A DNA stretch of 64,000 nucleotides, from NCBI GenBank assembly GCA_963662575.1, contig OY759723.1:2418001-2482000 (forward strand), given 5' to 3'. Below are positions 16,059-25,259 of the stretch, piece after piece. The position numbers were made by a program, and so were the translations under genes. Numbering within the stretch: the first letter of the stretch is position 1; every line of letters begins with the position of its first letter. This DNA comes from Bin5 sp963662575. Its GTDB lineage: Bacteria; Chloroflexota; Anaerolineae; Caldilineales; Caldilineaceae. The notes below the pieces were generated by a model. It had not been told where the DNA came from. It was given only the letters and a program-made list of their open reading frames with translations, and did not search any database.

Positions 16059-17042
16059 ATGCAAAGCCTGATGAATAAACCGGGCAGCGCCATTACGCAG
16101 AGTCTGCGCGGCATGGCGCTGTGTCATCCGGACACAATCAAAGTACATTTTGACCCGGACTTTGTGGAGCGAACCGTCTCGGCCCGTTCCGGAAAAGTCG
16201 CGGTCATCAGCGGCAGCGGCAGTGGACACGAACCCTTGCCCATCGGCTATGTCGGTCTTGGTATGCTGGATGCCGCCTGCCCCGGCCCGATTTTTACCAG
16301 TCCTTCGCCCTTCCAGCTGCTGGCGGCCCTTCATTCGGTCGACCACGGTGGAGGCGTGCTTTTTGTTGTCAAGAACTATGCCGGCGGCGTGCTCAACACC
16401 GAGCTGACCATCGAGATGGCTCTGCAGGAGGGAATTGACACCCGCTATGTGCTCGTCAACGATGACGTTTCGATTCCTGACGTCACCAACCGCCGCGGGC
16501 TCGGCGCGGCACCGCTGGCCTGTAAGATCGCCGGGGCTGCCGCCGAATCCGGATACACGCTCGACGCCGCCGTGGAAGTGACGCGGCGGGCTGTCGCCGC
16601 TTCCCGCAGTATGGGGATCGGCACCAATGTGAACACGCTCCCTCGCAACGGCCTCGGCGTCAGATTGGCCGACGATTCGATCGAGCTGGGCGTAGGCATT
16701 CACGGTGAACCTGGCGAAGTGCGGTCAGTCAAAAAAGGAATGCCGGAAATCGTCGGCCTGGTCGGACAGCCCATACTCGATGACCTGCCCTTTGCTGCCG
16801 GCGATCGCGCACTGCTCTTGATTAGCGGGATGGGGGGAACACCGCCTCTGGAGCTGTATCTATTCTCCGAGGCGATCCACGATATGCTGGTCGAACACCG
16901 GATTCGCGTTGAGCGCCAACTGATCGGGAATTACCTGACCAGCCTTGGACGCGGTGGGTATTCTGTGACTCTGATGAGACTGGACAACGAACTGCTGGAC
17001 CTGTGGGATGCGCCCGTCCATACGCCCGCCCTGCACTGGTGA
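16059..17042 (+). CDS. dhaK: Dihydroxyacetone kinase, substrate-binding subunit DhaK
   Basis: Binds dihydroxyacetone covalently and hands it to DhaL for phosphorylation, in the PEP-dependent (PTS-linked) DhaKLM kinase; cytoplasmic. The substrate pocket motif GSGSGHEPLPIGYVG (near residue 50) and the covalent-His motif GVGIHGEPGE (near residue 215) are present. Length of 327 residues is close to known DhaK (~330-355). No strong ribosome site is seen; ATG 16071 is an alternative start. First gene of a large operon and followed by dhaL after 31 bp. Confidence 0.95.
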   Translation: MQSLMNKPGSAITQSLRGMALCHPDTIKVHFDPDFVERTVSARSGKVAVISGSGSGHEPLPIGYVGLGMLDAACPGPIFTSPSPFQLLAALHSVDHGGGVLFVVKNYAGGVLNTELTIEMALQEGIDTRYVLVNDDVSIPDVTNRRGLGAAPLACKIAGAAAESGYTLDAAVEVTRRAVAASRSMGIGTNVNTLPRNGLGVRLADDSIELGVGIHGEPGEVRSVKKGMPEIVGLVGQPILDDLPFAAGDRALLLISGMGGTPPLELYLFSEAIHDMLVEHRIRVERQLIGNYLTSLGRGGYSVTLMRLDNELLDLWDAPVHTPALHW

Positions 17043-17073
17043 AGAAACTGTATTTGCATAACGGATTACGAAA

Positions 17074-17727
17074 ATGGGTCAGGAGATCACAGTAACACAA
17101 CTTCGCAAATGGCTCTTGGTTTACGCCGCTCGTATCATCGAGAACGAAGACCATCTCACCGAATTGGATACAGCAATCGGCGATGCGGATCACGGAGTCA
17201 ATATGCGTCGCGGTATGGGAAAGCTGCAGGAGCGTCTGCAGGACGAAGCGCAGACTGAAGATATAGGTTCCTTCCTGCGTTCGGTCGCCATGACGCTCAT
17301 CAGCGGGGTCGGCGGGGCTGCCGGACCACTGTACGGAACCTTTTTCCTGCGCGCCGCCACCAGCCCCACAAACGGCAGTTCGGTCGACCTTGCGCAGTTG
17401 ACGCAGATGTTCCGCTACGGACTGGACGGACTCCAGCAGCGGGGCAAGGCCCAAACCGATGACAAGACCATGATCGATACAATCCAGCCGGCGGTGGAGG
17501 CGATGGAGGCAGCGCTGGCAACCCAGCAAAGCGCAGCCGTTGTCCTCGCCGCAGCCCGCCAGGCCGCCCATCTGGGCATGAAACATACAATTGAAATTGA
17601 GGCCAGAAAAGGACGCGCCAGTTACCTCGGCCCGCACTCCATCGGTCATCAGGACCCGGGCGCCACCAGCGCCTACTTCCTGTTCGAAACCGCTGCCGAG
17701 GTGTTCATAATAACTGGTACAGACTGA
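17074..17727 (+). CDS. dhaL: Dihydroxyacetone kinase, nucleotide-binding subunit DhaL
   Basis: Transfers phosphate from its tightly bound ADP/ATP to DhaK-bound dihydroxyacetone; the nucleotide is recharged by DhaM rather than exchanged. The Mg/nucleotide signature LDTAIGDADHGVNMRRGM (residues ~30-47) and SGVGGAAGPLYGTFF are intact, as is the C-terminal GRASYLGPHSIGHQDPGA. 217 residues, standard length. Its stop codon shares one base with the glpK start (TGATG), so expression is tightly coupled. Confidence 0.95.
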   Translation: MGQEITVTQLRKWLLVYAARIIENEDHLTELDTAIGDADHGVNMRRGMGKLQERLQDEAQTEDIGSFLRSVAMTLISGVGGAAGPLYGTFFLRAATSPTNGSSVDLAQLTQMFRYGLDGLQQRGKAQTDDKTMIDTIQPAVEAMEAALATQQSAAVVLAAARQAAHLGMKHTIEIEARKGRASYLGPHSIGHQDPGATSAYFLFETAAEVFIITGTD

Positions 17728-19229
17728 TGCCTCAACTGATTGGCGCAATCGATTCCGGCACGACCAGCACCCGATTCATGCTCTTTGATCGGAAAGGTGC
17801 GATTGTCGGCTTCGACCAGCAGGAACACGAGCAGATCTTCCCTCGCAGCGGCTGGGTCGAACATGATCCGCTGGAAATCTGGCAGCAGACCCAAGACGTG
17901 ATCCGGGCGACCCTGTCCAAGTGTGACGTCCACCCCAGCCAGATCGCCGCTATAGGCATCACCAACCAGCGCGAGACCGCCGTCATGTGGGATCGCCGTA
18001 CAGGCGTACCGGTCTGCAACGCCATCGTTTGGCAGGATACCCGCACCGACCGCATTTGTCGGCGCTTGGAGGATGCGGGCCACGCGTCCACCTTCAGGCA
18101 GAAGGCCGGTCTGCCCCTGGCGACCTATTTCTCCGGTCCCAAATTTCGCTGGATTCTGGAAAACGTAGATGGCGCCCAGGCCAAAGCCGACGCCGGCGAA
18201 CTGATCTGCGGCACAGTTGACAGCTGGCTGATCTGGCAACTCACCGGCGGCGGTGTGCATGTCACCGATCCCACAAACGCCAGCCGTACAATGCTGATGA
18301 ATCTGGAAACATTGGCCTGGGATGCCGAACTGCTGGAAATCCTGGATATTCCTTGTTCACTGTTGCCGGAAATCCGGCCCAGCAGCGCACCGGCCTTCTA
18401 CGGCATGACCGCCGCGGATGGCCCCTTCGCCGCCGCCATTCCCATCTGCGGCAATCTGGGCGACCAGCAGGCAGCGACAGTCGGTCAGACCTGTTTCAGT
18501 CCAGGCGAGGCCAAAAACACCTACGGAACCGGCTGTTTTATGATTCTGAACACCGGTGAAGAGATCGTCCACAGCCGTAATGGATTGCTGACAACGGTCT
18601 GCTACCAGATGGGCGAGGCGGCGCCGGTCTACGCCCTCGAAGGCTCAATTGCAATGGCTGGCGCCACCGTGCAGTGGTTGCGCGACGAACTGCAACTGAT
18701 TAGTTCGGCAGCCGAGACCGCAGAGATCGCCCAGAGCGTTGACGATACCGGCGGCTGTTATCTGGTCCCAGCCTTTAGCGGCCTGTTTGCACCCCATTGG
18801 CGCAGCGACGCCCGCGGCGTCATCGTCGGCCTTACCCGCTATGTGAACCGGGCCCACATCGTGCGCGCCGCGCTCGAATCCATCTGCTACCAGACTCGCG
18901 AAGTGCTGGAGGCGATGAACGCCGATAGCGGCGTGCCACTGCGCCAGTTGAAGGTGGACGGCGGCGCCACGGTAAATGACGTGCTGATGAAAATGCAAGC
19001 CGATATTCTGGGCACTGAGGTGATCCGGCCCCGCATTGCCGAGACGACCAGCCTGGGCGCGGCCTATGCAGCCGGCCTGGCCGTCGGATTCTGGCCCGAC
19101 CTGGAAAGTCTGCGCCGGCAATGGCGGGTGGACAAGGTCTGGCAACCGCAGATCGGCGAATCCGAACGGGCGCAGGGCTACGCCGGCTGGCAGAAAGCCG
19201 TCGAACGCACGCTTGCTTGGGTGCAGTGA
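17727..19229 (+). CDS. glpK: Glycerol kinase
   Basis: ATP-dependent phosphorylation of glycerol to sn-glycerol-3-phosphate, FGGY family, 500 residues, cytoplasmic. N-terminal ATP-site motif GAIDSGTTSTRFMLFD, ITNQRETAVMWDRRTG, AIVWQDTRT, and YGTGCFMILNTG are glycerol-kinase-specific features; the C-terminal VDGGATVND is also present. The usual DQGTT is DSGTT here. Its product is oxidised by GlpABC encoded in the same cluster. No glycerol facilitator gene is in the window. Confidence 0.95.
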   Translation: MPQLIGAIDSGTTSTRFMLFDRKGAIVGFDQQEHEQIFPRSGWVEHDPLEIWQQTQDVIRATLSKCDVHPSQIAAIGITNQRETAVMWDRRTGVPVCNAIVWQDTRTDRICRRLEDAGHASTFRQKAGLPLATYFSGPKFRWILENVDGAQAKADAGELICGTVDSWLIWQLTGGGVHVTDPTNASRTMLMNLETLAWDAELLEILDIPCSLLPEIRPSSAPAFYGMTAADGPFAAAIPICGNLGDQQAATVGQTCFSPGEAKNTYGTGCFMILNTGEEIVHSRNGLLTTVCYQMGEAAPVYALEGSIAMAGATVQWLRDELQLISSAAETAEIAQSVDDTGGCYLVPAFSGLFAPHWRSDARGVIVGLTRYVNRAHIVRAALESICYQTREVLEAMNADSGVPLRQLKVDGGATVNDVLMKMQADILGTEVIRPRIAETTSLGAAYAAGLAVGFWPDLESLRRQWRVDKVWQPQIGESERAQGYAGWQKAVERTLAWVQ

Positions 19230-19278
19230 GAACTGAAATGACCCGTCCTTACTCTTACCGGCCCCCGGAGTTTCAATC

Positions 19279-19689
19279 GTGATCGGTCTGGTAATCGTCT
19301 CCCACAGCGCCAAACTTGCCCAGGGCGTGCATGAACTGGCGGCACAGATGGCCGGAGACCAGCTTGGCATAAGTGAGGCCGGAGGGCTTTCGGATGACCG
19401 TGAGACTTTCGGCACGGATGCTTTCAAGATACTTTCCGCTATTGAGGAAGTCTGGTGCGAAGACGGCGTGCTGTTGTTGATGGATCTTGGCAGCGCCGTC
19501 ATGTCGGCGGAAATCGCGTTGGAAATGTTGCCGGAGCAGCAACGGCAGAACTGTATCCTGAGCAATGCGCCGCTGGTGGAGGGTGCAATCGTCGCCGCGC
19601 TCCATGCCAGCCTGGGTGAGACTTTGCAGGCGGTGAACGCTGTCGCCGAGGCCGCGCTGTCCGCGCCGAAACTTGCAAACACCAGTTGA
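19279..19689 (+). CDS. dhaM: DhaM phosphotransferase subunit (EIIA-Man-like domain only)
   Basis: Phosphoryl donor to the DhaL-bound nucleotide. 136 residues comprising just the mannose-type EIIA domain. The active His is in GLVIVSHSAKLAQGV (His9), with LMDLGSAVMSAEIALE further on, typical of DhaM. In E. coli this domain is fused to HPr and EI-like domains; here these are separate genes directly downstream. The start is GTG 19279, preceded by CCGGAG at about 19265-19270. The stop overlaps the next frame by 4 bp (TTGA). Confidence 0.92.
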   Translation: MIGLVIVSHSAKLAQGVHELAAQMAGDQLGISEAGGLSDDRETFGTDAFKILSAIEEVWCEDGVLLLMDLGSAVMSAEIALEMLPEQQRQNCILSNAPLVEGAIVAALHASLGETLQAVNAVAEAALSAPKLANTS

Positions 19690-20123
19690 AAAAACCAGGT
19701 ATATCGCAGTCTGGGAATTCTGAGATGGAGAATCAATCTTCACCTTTCTCCCCTCTAGAGGGGAAAATAGAGAGAAACGAGCAACACCAGGAGAGTGGAG
19801 AGAGCAGCAACTCTCACTCCGCCCCTGCCGACGCTTGTTCTCCACAGTTGGAGCCGCCGCATCAACTGTCCCAAAGTGTCGTGGTCACTGTCAGTGATCC
19901 CCGCGGCCTTCACCTGCGCTCCGGTAGAGATGTCGTGCGCATTGCCAGCCAGTTTCAGGCGCAGATTACAGCCTCCAACCTCAGCCGGGAGAGCAACGCC
20001 GTCGATTTGAAAAGTATTCTCCAATTGATGCAGCTCCAGGCCCGCCAGGGGCATAGCCTGCAACTGGCCGCAACTGGCCCGGACGCTGACGCAGCCATCG
20101 AGGCGCTCTGCTCCCTCTTCTGA
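19686..20123 (+). CDS. HPr-family phosphocarrier protein with N-terminal extension
   Basis: Carries phosphate from enzyme I to DhaM. The HPr fold occupies residues ~65-145: the active His is in DPRGLHLRSGRDVV and a regulatory-type Ser in NAVDLKSILQLM. The first ~64 residues (Ser/Pro/Gln-rich) do not look like HPr and contain a DNA palindrome (19750-19763), so the start is uncertain: TTG 19686 gives a 4-bp coupled overlap with dhaM, ATG 19725 is possible, and GTG 19881 gives a standard 80-residue HPr but has no ribosome site. Placed between dhaM and EI, it is probably dedicated to dihydroxyacetone phosphorylation. Confidence 0.85.
   Translation: MKKPGISQSGNSEMENQSSPFSPLEGKIERNEQHQESGESSNSHSAPADACSPQLEPPHQLSQSVVVTVSDPRGLHLRSGRDVVRIASQFQAQITASNLSRESNAVDLKSILQLMQLQARQGHSLQLAATGPDADAAIEALCSLF
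19750..19763. repeat. 14-bp perfect palindrome inside the HPr 5' extension
   Basis: CCCCTCTAGAGGGG is its own reverse complement and is flanked by loosely symmetrical T-rich and A-rich bases. Inside a coding extension of biased composition it suggests either a regulatory or hairpin site or that this stretch is not translated. Confidence 0.6.
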
Positions 20124-20141
20124 AACCAGCGAGCCATATCT

Positions 20142-21860
20142 GTGCAGCAGCTTTTTCACGGCCTCTCAGCAGCACCCGGGGTCGGCATCGGCAACCTATA
20201 CCTATACGCTCCCGTCGCCGCCGACGATTCAGGCGGGACGCCCGTGCCGCTCGTTGGCGACCCCGAAGAGGAGTGGGAACGCTTTCTGGCTGCCCGTCTG
20301 CTCGTAGATGAGGAACTGGCTCGCCTGGCTCAAATCGGGCAGACCGCTACCGCGGAGATCTTCCTCGTTCACCGCGAGATCCTTCATGACAGCACACTGA
20401 CCGACGCAGTGCGCGCCGCCATCGACTCCGGTTCCGACGCCACCCGTGCCACCCGCCAGGCGACTGGACAACTGGTCAAACTCTTCCAGGACCTCAGTGA
20501 CCAGTATTTCGCCAGCCGCGCCACCGATATCCGCGATGTAGGTCAGCGCCTTGTCTACCGCTTGGAGGGCATCACTTCCGCCCGCCAGCTGAATCCGCTG
20601 CCCAATGGCACAATCCTGATTGCCGAAGACTTGACCACCTTTGATACCACCCATCTTGACCAGGCCCACGTCGTAGGCATTGCCTTGGCCGCCAGCACGC
20701 CCACCGCCCACACCGCCATTCTGGCCCGCAGTCTGGGCATCCCCCTCGTCTGCAGTGCCGGCGCGGAAATTCTGCAACTACGCAGCGGTATGTTCGGCGT
20801 GGTCGATGGTATCCGCGGTCGTCTTCTCGTGGACCCGGATGAGGAGACGCTCGAACAGTATGAGTTGACCCGTTCAAGGCTGCGGCGCTTTCAGGCCGAG
20901 GCGCTCTCGCACTCCCATGAGCCTGCCCTGACACCCGACGGCGAACGCATCCCCGTACGCGTAAACGTCAACAGCCGCGAAGATCTCCTGCACATCCACG
21001 CCAACGGTGCAGAGGGCATTGGTCTGCTGCGCACCGAAAATCTGTTTCAACACCGTACCAGCCCGCCGACCATTTCCGAGCAGTTGGACGCTTATCAGGA
21101 TGTGCATTCATACACAAACAGCCATTCCCTGACGGTGCGACTACTTGACATCGGCGGCGACAAACCGGTTTCCTATCTGCAGCAACCCGCCGAAGCCAAT
21201 CCCTTCCTCGGCGTGCGCGGCATTCGCCTGTTGCTTCGCCATCCGCAGATGCTCATCGATCAGGCCCGGGCTTTGGTGGAACTGGCGCACAACGTATCGC
21301 CGGTATCACGCATTCGAATTCTCATCCCCATGATTTCGAAAGTGAATGAAGTCCAGCAGACTTTGAAGCTGCTTGACGAGGTTCCCGGCTATCTGCATTG
21401 CCGTCACCAGCTCGGCACGCTCGAAGTAGGCGTCCTGGTCGAAGTGCCGTCAGCTGCACTCCTGGCGCATCACCTCGCGCCGCAGGTCGATTTTCTCAGC
21501 ATAGGCACTAACGATCTGGCACAATACACACTTGCCGCGGACCGCGTTAACAGCGCTGTCGCCACACTCGCAACTCCGCTTGACCCTTCAGTTCTGCGTC
21601 TGATTGCCCTAACCTGCGAGGCGGGCCGCGCTGCCGGTATATCCGTCGCCATCTGTGGTGAAGTCGGCGGCGACCCGTCTGTGCAGCCCCTGCTGCTAGG
21701 CTTGGGGTTGAATGAAATCAGCGTGGCCGGCCCCGCCGTTCCCATGGTCAAATCCGCAATTCGGCGCGTGGACATGGACTCAGCCAGAGCGCTCGCCGCC
21801 AAAGCGCTCACATGCAGCCGAGCCCAGGAGATCCACCAACTCCTCCACGACTTTGGATAG
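20142..21860 (+). CDS. ptsI: PTS enzyme I (PEP-protein phosphotransferase)
   Basis: Autophosphorylates from PEP and passes phosphate to HPr; 572 residues, a full-length enzyme I. The phospho-His loop reads STPTAHTAILARSLGIPLV (residues ~187-205), the PEP-binding barrel has EGIGLLRTENLF, GTNDLAQYTLAADR and AICGEVGGDP. GTG start at 20142. As no sugar-specific PTS permease is visible in the window, its likely role is to energise DhaKLM. It is separated by 6 bp from glpA. Confidence 0.93.
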   Translation: MQQLFHGLSAAPGVGIGNLYLYAPVAADDSGGTPVPLVGDPEEEWERFLAARLLVDEELARLAQIGQTATAEIFLVHREILHDSTLTDAVRAAIDSGSDATRATRQATGQLVKLFQDLSDQYFASRATDIRDVGQRLVYRLEGITSARQLNPLPNGTILIAEDLTTFDTTHLDQAHVVGIALAASTPTAHTAILARSLGIPLVCSAGAEILQLRSGMFGVVDGIRGRLLVDPDEETLEQYELTRSRLRRFQAEALSHSHEPALTPDGERIPVRVNVNSREDLLHIHANGAEGIGLLRTENLFQHRTSPPTISEQLDAYQDVHSYTNSHSLTVRLLDIGGDKPVSYLQQPAEANPFLGVRGIRLLLRHPQMLIDQARALVELAHNVSPVSRIRILIPMISKVNEVQQTLKLLDEVPGYLHCRHQLGTLEVGVLVEVPSAALLAHHLAPQVDFLSIGTNDLAQYTLAADRVNSAVATLATPLDPSVLRLIALTCEAGRAAGISVAICGEVGGDPSVQPLLLGLGLNEISVAGPAVPMVKSAIRRVDMDSARALAAKALTCSRAQEIHQLLHDFG

Positions 21861-21866
21861 CCCCCG

Positions 21867-23705
21867 ATGAAGCGGATGCAAACGGAAATCCTGGTAATCG
21901 GCGGCGGCGCAACCGGCGCCGGTGTAGCCTGGGATGCCGCCTTGCGGGGTTTTCGCACCATCCTCGTCGAAAAACGCGACTTGACCCACGGCACGACCGG
22001 GCGCTACCACGGCCTGCTGCACAGCGGCGCACGATACGTGTTGAAGGATGTCGACAGCGCCATCGAATGTAGCAGCGAAAACCGCATCTTGCGCCGTACA
22101 CACACCCACTGCATCGAAGACACGGGCGGATTTTTCGTCGTTACGCCCGAAGATGAGGACGACTATCCCGATCGTTTCGCGGCCGCCTGTGTTCGCCTCA
22201 ACATTCCCTGTACCGAGATTCCCACTGATTCGGCTTTGCGGCGTGAGCCTCTGCTGAATCCCCGCATCAGTCGCGTCTTCGAGCTGCCCGACGCCGCCGC
22301 CGACAGCTTCCTCGCTACCCACGCCACTGCTCAGGCCGCGCGCCAGGCCGGCGCACTCCTCCTTCCCTATCACGAGGTCACCGGTCTCCACCTCTCCGGC
22401 GGCGACGGCAACCGCGCAATGACCGGCGCCACCGTTCTCGATACCGTAGCGGGCGAAGAGTTCCGGATTGACGCCGACCTCGTGATCAACGCCGCCGGTG
22501 CATGGTCCGGCAAGGTCGCTGCGCTGGCCGGTATAGACGTCAGGATGATTCTGGGCAAAGGCGTCATGCTGGCGACCAACCGCCGTCTGACCAACACAGT
22601 CATAAATCGCTGCAAAATGCCCAGTGACGGCGATATTCTGGTGCCGATTCACACCGTCAGTGTCATAGGCACGACCGACGAGCAGGTGGCAGATCCCGAA
22701 AATCTGCCCATTGAGCAGTGGGAAGTAGACTTGATGCTGACTGAAGGCGACAAACTGGTGCCCGGACTCAGCCGCAGCCGGATCTTGCGCGCCTGGGCCG
22801 GCGTCCGCCCTCTCTACCAGGAAACGCCAACATCGGACGAACCGATTCACAGCGGCAATTTGTCCCAGTCTCCGCAGTTGCCCGAGCAGGAAGAGCTGCA
22901 ACACAGCCGCGATGCCACCCGCGCCCTGGCACTGCTCGACCACCGGCAGCGCGACGGTGTCAGCGGTTTCCTCACCATTACCGGTGGCAAATGGACGACG
23001 TTCCGCCTGATGGCTGAATCCGTAGTCGACGCGGCCTGCGTGCAGTTAGGCGTCTCTCGCCCTTGCCGTACTGCGGAGACAACCGTGCCCGGCGTCGAAC
23101 AGGGACACTACTGGCTCGGTCACCGACTCAACGAAGTCGAAGAGGAAAAGCTGCAAACTGAACTGATCTGCGAGTGCGAACTCGTCACCCGTTCGATGTT
23201 GGAAGGCGCGGCCCAGCGCAACCCGACCGTCACCCTGGACGATCTGCGCCGCGATGTACGCCTTGGCATGGGGCCGTGTCAGGGCGGCTTCTGTACCTAT
23301 CGCGCAGTTGGCATCCTGCACGAGATGCGTAGCGCCGATAACCCGCCCGTTGCCGGAGAATGGGAGGTGGCCCATATGCAATCTCCGGCCCATCATCACA
23401 ACGACGGTTCCGTAATAGAAGGCGCCGACAATCGCTCAGCGACGGCCCCCGCCCCCACTCTTGCAGCCAACGCCCCCCAGCGCTCTGCCGCCATCGACCC
23501 GCAGACGGAACTTTCTCAGCCAAATCTGCTCTTGCGGGACTTTCTGCAGGAACGCTGGAAGGGCGTCACGCCGATCCTGTGGGGACAGCAGCTTCGCCAG
23601 GAGAGACTGGACGAACTGATCTATCTGAGTATTCTGAATGCCGATCATTTGCCTGTCGACGACACGGAAAGTCCGCTTTCGTCCTTCTATCACTCCAATT
23701 CCTGA
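21867..23705 (+). CDS. glpA: Anaerobic glycerol-3-phosphate dehydrogenase subunit A
   Basis: FAD-dependent oxidation of sn-glycerol-3-phosphate to dihydroxyacetone phosphate, catalytic subunit of the membrane-associated GlpABC complex that feeds quinones. The FAD site ILVIGGGATGAGVAWDAALRG and GTTGRYHGLLHSGARY are typical. The C-terminal BFD-like Fe-S region has CECELVTRSM and GMGPCQGGFC, a set of Cys found in GlpA but not in aerobic GlpD. 612 residues, longer than E. coli GlpA (542), mostly through an Ala/Pro-rich linker after the Cys region (residues ~515-560). First of the glpABC trio. Confidence 0.95.
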   Translation: MKRMQTEILVIGGGATGAGVAWDAALRGFRTILVEKRDLTHGTTGRYHGLLHSGARYVLKDVDSAIECSSENRILRRTHTHCIEDTGGFFVVTPEDEDDYPDRFAAACVRLNIPCTEIPTDSALRREPLLNPRISRVFELPDAAADSFLATHATAQAARQAGALLLPYHEVTGLHLSGGDGNRAMTGATVLDTVAGEEFRIDADLVINAAGAWSGKVAALAGIDVRMILGKGVMLATNRRLTNTVINRCKMPSDGDILVPIHTVSVIGTTDEQVADPENLPIEQWEVDLMLTEGDKLVPGLSRSRILRAWAGVRPLYQETPTSDEPIHSGNLSQSPQLPEQEELQHSRDATRALALLDHRQRDGVSGFLTITGGKWTTFRLMAESVVDAACVQLGVSRPCRTAETTVPGVEQGHYWLGHRLNEVEEEKLQTELICECELVTRSMLEGAAQRNPTVTLDDLRRDVRLGMGPCQGGFCTYRAVGILHEMRSADNPPVAGEWEVAHMQSPAHHHNDGSVIEGADNRSATAPAPTLAANAPQRSAAIDPQTELSQPNLLLRDFLQERWKGVTPILWGQQLRQERLDELIYLSILNADHLPVDDTESPLSSFYHSNS

Positions 23706-23791
23706 TCTTCGGGCACATTACTTGAGTTACTCTGTTCGAACAGGAAGCGAAAACCGAATCGGCCGCGAGTGCCGCACGGTTCTATTTCCAA

Positions 23792-25219
23792 ATGCCGGAA
23801 ACTCTCAATGAAAAACAGTCTTCACGCATGCTCGATCTTCTCATCATCGGCGCCGGTCTGACCGGCCTTTTTGCCGCGTATACGGCTGCCCGCGCGGGTC
23901 TGCGGGTTCGAGTGATCGCCAAGGGCATGGGGACGACGCACTGGCATGCGGGAACAATCGATCTTCTGGGCTATCTACCAAATAGCGAAGAACAGGTCGC
24001 GAATTGGATGCACGCGCTCCCCGAACTGCCGTCCTCACATCCTTACCGGCTGCTCGGCGTGGAGACGATTGAGAAAGCACTAAGTGATTTTCAGCGGCTT
24101 ACCGCCGCGGCCGGACTGCCGTACGAACGCGCCAACGCCACCATGGATCTGCCAGTTGCCAGCGCGTCTGGGGAACAGATTTCACAAAAATCTGAGGCAG
24201 ACCTGCATGTCCTTGACGCTACTATTGGGCGAAACTGCCAGCTCATTTCACCGGTAGGCGCGGCGCGTCCGGTCTACCTTGCGCCGACGGCACAACTGGC
24301 AGGCAATTTAGAGGATGAACAGCCTCTGGTAATCGTCGGTCTTGAGGAGATGCCTGATTTCTACCCGACGCTGATCGCCGAAAACCTGCGAAGACAGGGC
24401 CACCGCGCTCGCAGCGCAACCGTGCCCCTTAGACCACTGACCAAGCGCAGTGATAACAGCCCTCTGCAGGTGGCCCGGATGCTGGATCAGCCCGCTACGC
24501 AAGCGAAGCTGGCAGAAATGGTCGTGGACGTAGCCAAGGCCGGAGAAAGGGTGGGCCTCCCCGCCGTGCTGGGGTTGAACGCTCACACACGCCTGGTCAC
24601 ACAACTTCATGAAGCTACTGTTGATCGAGGCAGTCGGACTTCCCAGTCCCACGAAGGAGGGCGAGCGGGCTTTTCGGTATTCGAGATTCCCACACTTCCT
24701 CCCAGCGTGCCGGGTATGCGTCTGGACACGGCGCTGCGCGCCCAACTAGCCCTTATGGGCGTTCGCGTTGAAATCGGCATGGAGGTGTGCGGGGTCCAAG
24801 CAACCGGTCCGCGCATTGAATGGATAGAAACCGAGACTGGAAGCCGTCCTCTTCGTCACAGAGCACACAACTTCCTGCTAGCGACCGGCGGCATCCTCGG
24901 CGGCGGCATCCGCGGCGACCGCTGCGGCCGCGTGGAGGAGACCGTTTTCGACCTGCCTCTGTCGGCGCCGCAGACGCGATCTCAATGGCTGCGCCCACTC
25001 TTCCTGGACCGGCAGGGCCATCCGGTCTTCCAGGGCGGTGTCTCCGTCGACGCCCGCTTTCGTCCGCTGGACCAGGCCGGCGCGCCAGTCTATGATAATT
25101 TGTGGGCCGCGGGCGCGGTCCTCGCCCACACCGACCCGATTCGCGAGCGCAGCCGCGAAGGAATCGCTCTAGCTACAGGATACGCCGCGGCAACAGCAGT
25201 GGCCAGTAACACCCTTTGA
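23792..25219 (+). CDS. glpB: Anaerobic glycerol-3-phosphate dehydrogenase subunit B
   Basis: Flavoprotein subunit of GlpABC, 475 residues. N-terminal dinucleotide motif LLIIGAGLTGLFAAYTAARAG, then HWHAGTIDLLGYLP, matching the GlpB pattern, and a C-terminal ATGGILGGGIRGDRCGRV / GAVLAHTDPIRERS region as in other GlpB. An 86-bp gap separates it from glpA. ATG 23828 just before the Rossmann motif is a possible shorter start. Confidence 0.92.
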   Translation: MPETLNEKQSSRMLDLLIIGAGLTGLFAAYTAARAGLRVRVIAKGMGTTHWHAGTIDLLGYLPNSEEQVANWMHALPELPSSHPYRLLGVETIEKALSDFQRLTAAAGLPYERANATMDLPVASASGEQISQKSEADLHVLDATIGRNCQLISPVGAARPVYLAPTAQLAGNLEDEQPLVIVGLEEMPDFYPTLIAENLRRQGHRARSATVPLRPLTKRSDNSPLQVARMLDQPATQAKLAEMVVDVAKAGERVGLPAVLGLNAHTRLVTQLHEATVDRGSRTSQSHEGGRAGFSVFEIPTLPPSVPGMRLDTALRAQLALMGVRVEIGMEVCGVQATGPRIEWIETETGSRPLRHRAHNFLLATGGILGGGIRGDRCGRVEETVFDLPLSAPQTRSQWLRPLFLDRQGHPVFQGGVSVDARFRPLDQAGAPVYDNLWAAGAVLAHTDPIRERSREGIALATGYAAATAVASNTL

Positions 25220-25259
25220 CTGTATTGGCCGCCAGCCAGGAACCACAGGCACCGCCCTT

